Assembly (NCBI GenBank): GCA_900074885.1
Contig: FJUW01000018.1
Location: 255,748-319,747 of the forward strand
Reading direction: 5' to 3'
DNA: 64,000 bases
Source: Rhynchosporium graminicola
Taxonomy: Eukaryota > Ascomycota > Leotiomycetes > Helotiales > Ploettnerulaceae
Shown: positions 46,071 through 56,930 of the stretch, in pieces
How positions within the stretch are numbered: position 1 is the stretch's first letter
How the letters are laid out: every line of letters begins with the position of its first letter
Notes under the pieces: model-generated
Databases searched by the model: none
The model's input: only the letters and a program-made list of their open reading frames with translations
Told to the model about the DNA's origin: nothing
Translations under genes and position numbers: made by a program

Positions 46071-46854
46071 GATACGAATATGAGACGGTAAGTAATAAAC
46101 ATCGCTGAAGCACACAGCTTCTCTATGGCTCAACTCAACCTCTTTTTCAGACGGTGTTTGTGCCTAGGTTCAGGACACACAAAATAACGCTTCCAAGCTC
46201 GACACGACATCTTGACTAAGTTGACTTCATTGTGGATGGTATATAGAGTCATCTATCTACCCGCACAGTGAGTCTGGGGTTGTGTTGAGATCACGTGTCA
46301 CAACATAGAGTGACATGTGCGAGCCAGTATTTAGGAAGTAGATAAGAGCATAGGACGGGATAGTTGTGCTCGAGCCTGAATCTTACTCATATGTGAAATA
46401 TAATATGGGAAGTGAAGTGCGAGGCTAATATACGGAGTGAGTATGGTGATCCTGACGGCTATTGGTAACTGGGAAGATTGGTTCTGCAACGGTATATAAT
46501 TGATTTGCAATACAAATAACCTTCTGTCGAAGTTGGATGCGGAGGTACGCTGCAGAGCACATCGATACCTCGGGTGGTTTGAATCCTCAATCACTGAATG
46601 ATGGTGAGATGTATACCCGATCTGAATAATCAGAGAGAGGCGTCTGTGATTTGGCACCTGGCTTGCATTTACAAGGCTCGGGAAGTCATTGTATTGAGAG
46701 CAGAGGAGTCCCGAGACATGATAGGTAATCATGTCTTTCATATCCCGTGACTCAGCACGCCGAACTCAACTATCTGTCGAGCAGGCATGAGGGATCTAGA
46801 CAATGGTACAGACTCCACTGACAAGGCCTTGGACTTGGCCATGAAGATAAAAGC

Positions 46855-47170
46855 ATGGCTTCAGCCTCTTACCCTCCTCGTACCCAACCATTCCCACCAC
46901 AAACCCCCGAGAGATATTCAGCTCATCTCAATGCATCATGTAGAACTTCCTTGCCCAGGTACATGACAAGGGAACAATTTAGCGCCAGGCACACGAAACG
47001 ATATCCACAATCCGCACGAACCATCACATCCACCACAGCGCTTATAAATTATCAATAGGAAAATAGGCGCCGAGTGAGAAGCCAGAAGCACTACTTCTGT
47101 GCTCTCATTGGTTACAGGGGATATGAGACTAGGGGATTTGGGACTTGCGATGTGGGAGCAGGAGGAGAGA
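46855..47170 (+). pseudogene. Possible small relic gene with in-frame stop
   Basis: A frame starting at ATG 46855 encodes a Pro/Ser/Arg-rich peptide with protein-like phrases (QTPERYSAHLNAS, YMTREQFSARHTKRYP) up to a TAG at 47056-47058. The same frame continues after the stop with ALIGYRGYETRGFGTCDVG to a TGA near 47170. This could be a decayed gene, a gene with an unrecognised intron ending at the AG of that TAG, or chance. I do not recognise a family. Confidence 0.25.
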
Positions 47171-48285
47171 GGTGGTGACGACGATGTGGATGCTGACGAG
47201 GGGGTGGTTTTCGTGATGGTACATTTCAGAGCGGAATAACTTGCCTATGGCTTGTTTTGGGTCGGATCGGGAGAGAGAGATGAGGTGTGAAGCGAGCTTG
47301 AAGAAGGTTGTGCCCGCCAGCGACCCGTCCCGTGACGCTGAAGAAACAAGAGTGGAAATGAATGTTGATAACGCAAAGCATAGCGGGAAGGAGGACGATC
47401 ATGGCATAGAGAAACATGACCGAGGATTTGATTATCTTCGCCCTTGCTGGAGGATTGGGGCAGACCAGGGCCTTGACGAGAACAACGTCACAAGCTTTTA
47501 CAGCAGTCATAGTTCAGCTCTTCCCACGTAACTTCGGGGTGGCTTTCCGTGGTCATCATCCTCCAGTTCCATAAGACGTGATATCAGCGTGAGAATGATT
47601 GGAGGATGATCCGGGAGGATAAGATTGATGCCAATAGGTATAAACTTTGTGAAGTCAAGCAAAGTTGGGAACCGAAAGGCGAAAAGGCAGCTGGTGACTG
47701 AAATGCAATGGTTAGTAATAACGAGAGCTGGCCTTGTAGAATCAAGACGTCGCCGCTGTCCACTCAAACGTAGCGGAATGTATGTACCCCAGACTTCTAG
47801 AGATTGCACCGGCTTTGGCAGATCAGGCTGATACCGGCCATGTCCATCTATCGTCGGAGAGGCCGGAGGGCGTCAAGATTGGCTTTGCAGACCGCACTCG
47901 ATAATCTCCTCGTGCAGAGATGCCCGGCAGAGTCGCCATCCCATCCAGCCATATCCTCTCGTCCGTCTGGTTCCGTCGACAGCAGAGTTCTCGCATGCGC
48001 ACGAAACTCCAACACGGGGGAACACGGCACAAAGAATACCGGTACTGTAAAGACCAGGCAAATGCACGTGCCCTTTTTGCACTCAACCTATTGATTGGCG
48101 ATAGAAAGAGAAACTCTCCACCAGTTAGGCGATGTTAGTTGCCTCAATCAATCAACCAGCTCGTGTGCGTAGCGCAGGATTCTGTCGACCCGCCTCTAGT
48201 TTATTACCCTTTTGAAGACGTACCTAGGTACAATACCTAGGTGAGTATGAGTATTCTGGAAAGCATAGCTCGCTTAGAGCGTCCT

Positions 48286-48321
48286 GGGGGCTGGGCTGGA
48301 CTGGGCTGGGCTAGACTGGGG
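48286..48321. repeat. GGGCT/GGACT pentamer-like array
   Basis: Imperfect tandem units of GGGCT and GGACT. It is followed by a (GGCA)n array at about 48410-48430. Confidence 0.8.
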
Positions 48322-48409
48322 ATAGCAACGGAACAGGACTTCAAACTCCACGGAGAATAAGCACAGTGCGCCGGGCTTGATATAAGTAGCGAAAGTCGCT
48401 GACTTGGGA

Positions 48410-48430
48410 AGGCAGGCAGGCAGGCAGGCC
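48410..48430. repeat. (GGCA)n tetranucleotide array
   Basis: Five units of GGCA in the hapB upstream region. Confidence 0.85.
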
Positions 48431-48681
48431 CCCAGAGTAGAATGAATTTCAGACGTTGATGCAATTCCGGCTCTGGTACACCGCTCTGCTCTCACCTGCT
48501 CTTCCTTTCCTTTTCCCACCATTTTTCTTCCCGTTGATGGATGAAGCTTTCGGGATGGGATGTTTCGAACTCACCGTTGTTTCTATCTTCTATCCCTTGC
48601 GAAGGGAGGGAAGGACATGTATCATCCAGTCAGCAACACGGAGAAGTAAGTTGTCGTCATCAGCCCAGCTCCCAGCCTCTT

Positions 48682-48714
48682 TCTGTTCTGCTCTGCTCTG
48701 TCCTGTCCTGTCCC
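48682..48714. repeat. CTGCT/CTGTC pentamer array
   Basis: Alternating CTGTT, CTGCT and CCTGT units over about 33 bp, pyrimidine-rich. Confidence 0.75.
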
Positions 48715-48871
48715 AAATCCCCAGCCGCCGGCCCCGCTCTTGCGGAATATCATGTCAGTCAGGGTTTGCGGTACACTGTACTCCGTCCGTACGTACCTAT
48801 CTATCTAGGTAGGTTTCCATTCTAGGGCATGCATGGGACCACGGAGGCGTCGCAGCCGCATTTCATCTCCT

Positions 48872-48899
48872 CTCATCGCATCGCATCGCATCTCATCGC
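48872..48899. repeat. (CATCG)n / (CATCT)n pentamer array
   Basis: About five units of CATCG/CATCT. Non-coding. Confidence 0.8.
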
Positions 48900-49532
48900 T
48901 TCTATGATCTCTGCCGGGTGATGATCGCCGTACCGGTATTTCTAAGAGACAGGTGGTGGATTGACTTCTCCAAAGCTTGAGCTTAGGGTGCTGGGTGATG
49001 GGTGATGGCCTTCGGGTAGGCGTGCCTCAGACCCCAATCAGGCAGGTCTCCCACAACTGGGAGGGAGCTTCAACAGCGCTGGCTGACAGCTCGATCGTGC
49101 AATAATCAAGACTAGGTAGGTATCTACAGAGTACACATACTGTACAAGTAAGTATAGATTACCTACACATACGCAGTAGAGGATTGGATAATGGCACACC
49201 CTCGTGCACGTATCGCCTCGCTCGCTACCGCAATTCCTCCGAGGCCGTTCTGCCATTTGGCCGTAGGTATTCTCCACTGGGTCCGCTCACTTCCTTGTTG
49301 ATGATGTTCTTGGCCTTTCTTTCAATCAATTTCAAGTCCTCTTCAAGCCCTTATCAGGCCAGACTGAGGATTAGAGTTGCCTGTTCTGGCCGCATCACGA
49401 CCTGCCCTGTACTCCGTGTCTAACTACACTAACTGCAAAGTACAGGTATCATTTGATTACCAGCTACAGCTACCGTACAGTCACACCTTTTGTTTTAAAA
49501 CCAAAAAAAAGGAAACGAAGCCCAGGACAGGG

Positions 49533-49577
49533 CAGTTCAGTTCAGTTCAGTTCAGTACGGTTCAGTTCAGTTCAGTC
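49533..49577. repeat. (GTTCA)n pentanucleotide array
   Basis: About eight GTTCA units, interrupted once by GTACG at 49556-49560. Situated about 1.9 kb before the hapB start. Confidence 0.92.
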
Positions 49578-51435
49578 CGTTAACGACAGGGAAGTACTCC
49601 GTACAGTAGGGGAGTGAGTGGCTTGCTTGCTTGCATGTGGTTGGCTGAGCTCATTAACCGCAGCTAAAACACCAAAAGCCCCGCCCCTGCCCCTCCCCGC
49701 CCCGCCCCGGCCCACCCTTCCCCCGTTAGCGTGAAGCTCAGACAATTCCCTCTTTTCTCTTCTCGCCCCGACCAGTCATAGGTATCTTCTCCCTCCCCAT
49801 CAATTTCACAACCAATCACCCAACGCCTTCAAATCAACCATCTTTGCCTGTCAAGAGGGCCCCCAACCAGCGATAACGATCGCGCGAACGACGAAACCAA
49901 CGACTCACAAGTCGCGAATAGGATACCGAATAGATCTGGCTCTCCTAACCCTTTGACCAAGTGTTGCTGCCCAGGTACGTACGGACCGGAACATCTTGTC
50001 TGGTCTCGTCGTCGTGAACCCGGCTTGGTCGCCTACTCGAATCTGCCCCCAGCGACCAGACCAGAACACAGCCAATCCCGCTCACCACACGGATCCTCCC
50101 ATCGTTGCCTGAGTCCTATCAACATCGCGAAAAGCTTCATCGACGACCATATTGGTCCTTGTTGCCCATCAGGTGATTGATCAACCCTGCGGTAAGGATT
50201 CTTGCTGCCATCCAGACAGAGTTGCTAGATCCCTTCTTCGTCGCGTATTGGAGGTACGTCGAGTCTCGTTCCTGGCGCAACTTCATCGGCGTCGAGGCTC
50301 TGCAGCATCGCGTAGACGCGCTGCGCCAATTGCCATCTGCTCGGAAACAAGTCAAACTGAGCTGACACCAGCTCCATAGGAATCTGAAGGCACCTCGTCG
50401 CCACGATCAAACCGTCCTTGCTTGAACTCCCCGCCAACAGTAATAATTACCCAGCCATTCCGGCGCATCACACATCGAACTTCGTATCTCCCCACCACCC
50501 AAAAGGCACGGTCTTTGGCCCTCACTCACTGCGCTGCATCACGTCGCGAAGAAGCTTCGAACCTAACAACGCTCAATTAACACTCAATTACCCGCGCAAC
50601 CTAAATCAAGTCTCAGCCCTTGGAATAACTGTCATCGATATCCCGTCACCTTCGACAGATATAGAATATTCCCGGTGAAGCTGATTACAAGGTAAGCCTA
50701 GTTTCGCATGCTGTTATGCATGGCCAACGCATCACACTGGTCCCAGGCGAGATTCAACGCCAGCCCCAACTTTCCCACCTCCCAATCGCTTTCCGTGCTT
50801 GTTCCATTGCTGGCCAAACATCGTAACTAATTCTTGTGGTTGGGTAGACATTTCGAAACCATCGATAATACTGGGGAAGCCGCCGCCTCGTAACTTCAGT
50901 GGCTCGTGAGACTTAGGGACGGACCGTCCGTGAAGCTACCTTCATATCAGTTCCTCGAATAGCCTCAAACGCGGCACCGCCTCATCAACCGCACGTGGAA
51001 GCTCCATCTGAGCCTGAATTGCAAGCCTTACCTCCCGCTAGAAGGCCTCGACTACATCAGCTTGCATATGTTGTACTGCCCCAATTGCGGTGTACACCTA
51101 CCACATCGCCTGCCAGCACATCCACGCATATCAAGACCAGAAGACGGCCTAATCACTAGGTAGAAGTCATTGATCTCAATTTTCTCGACAACATTGACAA
51201 CACCCACCAACGCGATCGCATAATCTGCACAAATACAGATTGGACTCAAAGTTTCACTGGGAGCTTACGAAATCAAAATAGTTCAAGAATTCACTCGCGA
51301 CAATATACCTCCGCGACTTCAGTTTACTCGACCTTGTTGCGCCTTTTGTTCACATCAGTTGATGCGCCTGAACTCGTGCCTCGGCCAGCATATCGAAACA
51401 CCCTCTAGAGCAAGATTTAGGACCTCGGAATACAA

Positions 51436-52470
51436 ATGATGGAGTACGCGCAGTATCAGCAGCCGGCACAAAGCCAGCACGGTCATGGTCAAGGACACAT
51501 GCAAAGTGGCTACCCGAATTCAGGTCAACATCCGGGCCCTGGAGCTTCTATCACGTCGCCTTCTCAGCATCCAATTCATTCGGGTCACGCTGTACACAAT
51601 CAAACATCCCCAATACTCTCTTCGCAACCTCAACAGGCTGGCCAAAATGCATCACACGCCATAGCTCAGCAGCTCCAGTATCAACCCACATATTCAGTTC
51701 CTCCTCCTGGGATGCACTATGGGATGGGTGGTATTACACCTCAAACAGCCGCAATGGCTGCCACAGCCGCTGCTGCCGGTCAAGCAGCATATCCATACCC
51801 TATATCAGATTCCAACCTACAAACGTCACCGAGAATGGGTGTAAATGCCTCTGTGAAGCAGGAAGTATCTCGTCGGTCACCGAAACAAATGAACAACCAA
51901 ATCGGTCATGGTCAACAGCCTCGAAGAATGAGCAATCAGGTTGGAGAAAGCCCAGCGATTTCAAATTCTCAAACTATGGTAAATCACGGGATGCCTCGGG
52001 CTTCTGTACCACCAATGCCTGCTCAGCATCCACAATCTCCTGAACTGGTTTCGGGAGCTGTCGAGGAGTCACCCTTATACGTCAACGCGAAGCAGTTCCA
52101 TCGAATTTTGAAGCGTCGCGTGGCGAGACAAAGACTCGAAGAGGCTCTGCGTCTAACTTCGAAAGGACGTAAGCCTTATTTGCATGAATCCAGGCACAAC
52201 CATGCAATGCGAAGACCTCGAGGACCAGGTGGTCGTTTCTTGACAGCTGATGAAGTTGCCGAGATTGAAAGGACAAAGGGTGATGGAGAAGATGAGAAGC
52301 CACTTGACACCCCTGCGCAAGGAGCTCAGAATAGCGGTGGAAGCTCGGGGCCAAAGCGAAAGTCCGACTCAGATATTGCTACTCCCAGCAAGAAACCCAA
52401 GTTGAGTGCCGCAAGAAGTAGTGCTGAAGAAGAGGATGAAGAAGAGGATGACGCGGACGAGGATGGCTGA
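51436..52470 (+). CDS. hapB: CCAAT-binding complex subunit HapB (HAP2/NF-YA)
   Basis: A single exon gives 344 residues. The first 200 residues are low-complexity Gln/His/Pro/Ser. The NF-YA core lies at about 212-270: [17 protein letters not shown] (the helix that joins the HapC-HapE histone-fold dimer), the linker, then [20 protein letters not shown] and GGRF, which insert into the minor groove at CCAAT. The tail has a basic patch ([12 protein letters not shown]) likely for nuclear import and ends in an acidic Glu/Asp run. The complex activates or represses many genes and, with HapX, controls the response to iron shortage. Met at 51439 is an equally good start. A 1-2 kb upstream region with several ATGs suggests a long leader. 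Confidence 0.95.
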   Translation: MMEYAQYQQPAQSQHGHGQGHMQSGYPNSGQHPGPGASITSPSQHPIHSGHAVHNQTSPILSSQPQQAGQNASHAIAQQLQYQPTYSVPPPGMHYGMGGITPQTAAMAATAAAAGQAAYPYPISDSNLQTSPRMGVNASVKQEVSRRSPKQMNNQIGHGQQPRRMSNQVGESPAISNSQTMVNHGMPRASVPPMPAQHPQSPELVSGAVEESPLYVNAKQFHRILKRRVARQRLEEALRLTSKGRKPYLHESRHNHAMRRPRGPGGRFLTADEVAEIERTKGDGEDEKPLDTPAQGAQNSGGSSGPKRKSDSDIATPSKKPKLSAARSSAEEEDEEEDDADEDG

Positions 52471-54184
52471 TCAAGCCATCTGACGTCGCGTTGTTACAAC
52501 AAAGCATTTCATTTGTCACGCTCCTTTGTCTGCTTTATGATGCCATGATAGCGATTGAGTTATGCACCTCTTTTCTACTTCACTTCATCAGCGATCCGGG
52601 ATTCGCTTCCTGACATCCTCTTGGATAGGACGGAAATATACCAATATGGGAAATGGTCGGTTGGGGGAGTTTGCTTAGGCTGGTGGCATCGCCTCAGGTC
52701 GAGGAGGCTTGGGTTGCATAAAGGAGGTTGAGGGATCTCAATAGGAACATTCGTTTGGCTTAACTTCACTGCTCTCTCTGTCGCTCATTTAGAGAACTAG
52801 AATACCCCCTTTTGTCAAGTTGCAATTTGCTCTTTTCTCTTTCTAATTGTTGATTCGTTCTCTTCTCTCTGCTCTATTATACTGTGCTTTTGAAGATGAT
52901 TTTGTTTGTTGACTTCCGGGTCGCGAACGTGGGATTGTCGTCTGCTAGCTTCTTGCAACCTCGGCTTATTTTTAAAGGGGGTTTGATAGGTTGGGAACGG
53001 GATGGGGGGAGATAGGATAGAAACTTGGCACCACTCACGTGAAATCAAAAACGGAAGAACGGACAGCACAGGACGGCAATTCAGGGCCCCTCCTGCTTGT
53101 CGTTGGCTGCCTGGTAGCGATTATGGGAATCTGGATCTGGGACCTTTTGATGACTTTTCTTTCACACATTTCACTTTGTTCTTGTCGTCCCTATGGGACA
53201 GTTCTGGAATGGGACGGGAGAAAGAAAGGAACAAAATGAAAGAAGATAGGACGTGAGAATATTGTCGAGAGGGCCGCGTCCTGTACCATATCTGTCATCT
53301 TTCGAGTTCAAATGGCGGAGCGAAAACAGGAAGAATCGCAGGAGAAGCATGAAACGATGGATATACCTCAAAGTAACAAAATGAGAAAATCTGCAGATGA
53401 ACATCTCAATACGCCTGATGAAATTCCCTTTGTCACAAATCGAGACTGAATAGTTATCTGTATATGCTTGGTAGTGATCCTGTATTGCGTAGGCACAAGG
53501 ATGGAGGATATCTGGTGTGTTTTGCAATATCCGATATGACTTGAATTCACTTGTATGCCTCGACAAATTTTAAAAAGCCATTCCCTCTACTGTGCCCCCT
53601 CCTCTGAGCAAAACTCCATCTGGCCTTATTAAGCCTCGTGCTCCTACAAGAATTCTTGGAAATCTTTCGAGTTTGGTTTGTTGAGGGACCAATGATAGAA
53701 TAATAGGAGATTGACTTGAGGTCGGGCACCAGCCCCAGAGAGATCCCAGCTCCCCTTCCACAGGTGCGTGCGAGCGTGCCCAGTTGCTCCACTCCGACGA
53801 CCCTTGTCGGCCCGGGCAGAAGCCAAGATCAAAAAAGTTCGGAGACCTGGTAAACATGCAAATGCAACGCGAAATTTCCATGCTGACTCTTTCCTCCTCC
53901 AATCGAGCGACAAGCCCATAAGATTCAACACGAGAAAGGATACTAAGCTTCTTGAAAGTGAAGACCTGATCTTCGTCCTACTTACATTGTCTTTTGTTGC
54001 TGTGTTTGGGTGGTTAGTTGGTTGGAAGTGAGAGATTTGTTGACCTCGACTCGACTCGACTCGATTTCGATTTCTTCCACGATTCGCTACGATTGAAGGA
54101 CAAGACAACGAAGTTTACAGAAGAATCCAGGAGTACCAAAGAAGGGAATACAGCGAAAGGAAAGGATAACAATACAGAGCAAAG
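52471..54184. other. Intergenic, 1.7 kb, no gene recognised
   Basis: Contains the hapB 3' end and the ggc1 promoter. Overlapping minus-strand frames at 53170-54108 have no recognisable content. A (CGACT)n array lies just before ggc1. Confidence 0.6.
54044..54071. repeat. (CGACT)n then (TCGATT)n short array
   Basis: Four CGACT units followed by TCGATTTCGATTTC, about 115 bp before the ggc1 start. Confidence 0.85.
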
Positions 54185-55816
54185 ATGTCTTCTATCGCAG
54201 CAGGTCCGGGGTCGGCCTCGAAGGATTACAAGAGGGAGTCTACGCTGGCTAGATTGATGGGTTCAGGTAAGTTGCCTTTCGTCGCTCTCGACTGCCTATT
54301 CCAATTTTCCTGGGAATGAGATGGAGAAGGAGAGGAGATAGGACTTGCAGTGTGTTAACTTCAAGACAATAGGTTCTGCTGGTATTGCTGAGTTGGCGGT
54401 CTTTCATCCGGTATGTTTGTTATGTTTGGAAGCCTTGATTGGGATGGCAGGGTGAGGAGAACGTGTATAAGAAGAAAGGGAGAGGAATTAGTTTCGGGGA
54501 ATGGCAGGCTGATAGTGGAATACAGGTCGATACTATCGCAAAGCGTCTGATGAGCAACCATGGCAAGGTATATCATATTTTCTCTGCTCCTATCCTAGTT
54601 TGGCATGCATAATTGCGACTTTGGAAGTTGAAATTTGATAAATCAATGGGGAATCTTGATGAGGATATCGAAATATTCATGGCTGACTCTTGGAAAATAC
54701 AGATCGTCGGATCGAAGCAGTTGAGCCAGGTTATTTTCAAGGATAAGGCTTCAGCTACTGCGGGCAAGAAGTTCTTCAGTTTGTTTCCGGGTCTGGGCTA
54801 TGCAGCTGGTTATAAGGTATGTTCTGGATTTCCATTCTCGATTGAGGGCCAGGATAGTGCTATATTATGAGGAGAACTACACAGAAGGGACTTGGGCTAG
54901 AGAGGCTTTTGGAAGTGTGAAAGGGAAAGACCCGGGGGAAGAATATATCAGGCAGACAGGGAAAAGAGTGAGACTTGCTAATCGAAACTCTACAGGTTCT
55001 GCAAAGAATATACAAGTACGGAGGACAACCTTTCGTCCGCGACTACCTAGCGAAGAATCACGGCGGAACTTTCGATCGCACATTCGGAGATAAGACTGGC
55101 AAGGCTATGATGTCTTCGTTTGCTGGAAGGTATGTTTTTCTCCATACTCTAGGTTCTCCAAATGTAAGGATCTCTATTGGTTTTTAGAAGCTAACAAAAA
55201 TACAGTATCATCGGTATCGGAGAGATCGTCCTCCTTCCCCTCGACGTCCTTAAGATCAAGCGTCAGACAAACCCAGAAGCATTCCGCGGCAGAGGTGTAG
55301 TACGAATTGTGCGCGATGAAGGATTTGGATTATACAGAGGATGGGGATGGACAGCTGCACGGAACGCACCTGGATCATTTGCCGTAAGTCTTTCAAACCT
55401 CTTCTCTCCTTCCTTAATGATCTGATTCTCTTCTACGCCAACCTAAAAAAGCAAGCGTTAACAGTCCCCAGCTATTTGGAGGATCCGCCTTCACAAAAGG
55501 CTATCTATACGGTCTCGACGACTACAACAAAGCCTCGTGGCTGCAAAACTTCGTCGCCTCTATCGCCGGAGCCTCCGCTTCTCTTCTCGTCTCCGCTCCT
55601 CTCGATGTCATCAAAACCCGCATTCAGAATCGTAACTTCGAGAACCCAGAGAGTGGATTCAGAATTATCTCGAGCATGATGAAGAATGAGGGGCCTTCGA
55701 GTTTCTTTAAGGGATTGGTTCCTAAACTCCTGATGACGGGTCCTAAGTTGGTCTTTTCGTTCTGGCTCGCGCAGACGCTTATCCCTGCTTTTGATATTGC
55801 ACTTTCGAAGAAATAG
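54185..55816 (+). CDS. ggc1: Mitochondrial GTP/GDP carrier Ggc1 (Yhm1), mitochondrial carrier family
   Basis: Seven exons, 54185-54266, 54373-54410, 54526-54567, 54703-54816, 54996-55129, 55206-55383 and 55472-55816, join in frame to 310 residues. The three-fold carrier repeats show degenerate Px[D/E]xx[K/R] signatures: HPVDTIAKR, LPLDVLKIKRQ and APLDVIKTRIQNR. Phrases shared with yeast Ggc1 include FPGLGYAAGYKVLQRIYKYG, GDKTGKAM, YRGWGWTAARNAPGSFALFG and KLLMTGPKLVFSF. The protein exchanges GTP and GDP across the mitochondrial inner membrane; yeast mutants lose mitochondrial DNA and accumulate iron in mitochondria. Two exons are about 40 nt long, so most of the gene is invisible to ORF scans. 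Start chosen at the only ATG giving the conserved ARLMGSGSAGIAEL junction. Confidence 0.94.
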
Positions 55817-56711
55817 GATGATTCCTATCACTCTTTAAATTGTGATAGTCGGACAAGAATATCTGAGGCAGGTGTATAGTAGAATAGGTCAGTCAGGGTT
55901 TGGGTGGACCAAAAGTGGATGATATGTGGTGGAAGAATATGGTTTGGCGTTCTAGTCTTGGGTGCCTAGAACATCCATGTAAACGGGACAATGAAGTCTA
56001 ACAGACTGCCGGTAATACAAAAGGGCGGGTAGATCTGTGATCAAAAACGGTGGTATGGGGAACGATGGATGGATCTTTTTCTGTGTATATAGAAGAACTC
56101 TTCACTTAGCAGGCAACGATGGATGGAATTACTAAAGCTCAACTCAAGGAATTAAATTCTAGCACACCATCTCTCTCCTGGATCTTCGATTGGCCTTACT
56201 AAACTCGCTTGCTTTTGCACTTCCACTGTATATTTCCCGTTATTTGATCTCCTTCCGATCAATGAGACGAGCAAGCAATTACATATTCGAGAAAGAGGAA
56301 TTTGATATAGACCAGAACACGAAGAGAATCTTGGCGCTAGCATCTTGACATAGGATAGTCTCCTAATAATTCCATTTGGTCCTTACCCTCTGTCATTGTT
56401 TCCTAGCCTGGTATTTTCATTGGTTTCCAAACTGGATGGTGTGGATCGAAGACTTTCGAGCGGGAGGAGCCGCAGAACCTCAGACGGGATCCACAACCAT
56501 ACTTATCAGTACTGTAAGTGTAGTAAGGTAGGTAGACCACTCTACACTCCAGCTATCTGAACGTATCCCTTCACAAAACTTCCAAATTACACAGCTACGA
56601 TTCCTCCTCAAGCCAATCTGCGCTACATACTACCTCTAAACCCAACCCGCTGAAATCTTAAGCAATCCCAGAAAATTTAGTTTACATCAAGACACTACAA
56701 CACAACACAAC
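55817..56711. other. Intergenic, no gene recognised
   Basis: About 0.9 kb between ggc1 and the Nce101-like gene. Only short frames. Confidence 0.6.
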
Positions 56712-56930
56712 ATGCCCCCTCCACACGCCATCCCCACCAACCTCATCTCCCGTATCGGCGACCCTATATTCGCGGTACTCATTGGTTTGGGAGCTGCGGC
56801 TACGAGGATCAATAGGGAGGAGAAGGAGAAGGGGAGGAGTACGGAGGAGACCGTGCAGAGTGGGTTGAGGAGGATTGGTATGGGTGGCTCGAGGAGTGTT
56901 GCAAGGGAGGGGGAGGGGGGTGGGCGGTGA
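56712..56930 (+). CDS. nce101: Nce101-like small membrane protein (non-classical export protein family)
   Basis: A single exon gives 72 residues. The central part ISRIGDPIFAVLIGLGAAAT is one transmembrane segment (about 17-33), followed by RINREEKEKGRSTEETVQSG and LRRIG. This layout, a short N-terminus, DPIFA-type membrane helix and the charged REEKE segment, matches the filamentous-fungal Nce101 family. Yeast Nce101 was named for export of proteins lacking signal peptides, but its real function is uncertain. The ATG context (CAACATGCC) is acceptable. An antisense frame at 56682-57074 is low-complexity Pro/Ser and is treated as a shadow. Coding status rests on the family resemblance. Confidence 0.75.
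   Translation: MPPPHAIPTNLISRIGDPIFAVLIGLGAAATRINREEKEKGRSTEETVQSGLRRIGMGGSRSVAREGEGGGR

Larger units (their letters stand above)
45118..51435. other. 6.3-kb gene-poor stretch upstream of hapB
   Basis: No supported protein gene. It contains a diverged tandem repeat (45611-46070), a possible relic frame (46855-47170) and a dense set of microsatellites between 48.2 and 49.6 kb. From about 49700 to 51435 the sequence is typical fungal promoter and leader material, with pyrimidine-rich tracts and several upstream ATGs; the hapB transcript may start there and have spliced leaders, but I cannot place them. Confidence 0.55.

Noticed and set aside
47226..47809. Two minus-strand frames of 94 and 100 codons in the gene desert
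   Set aside because: No recognisable motif, no splice partners.
53170..54108. Cluster of overlapping minus-strand frames before ggc1
   Set aside because: Mutually overlapping in different frames without homology; region is the ggc1 promoter.
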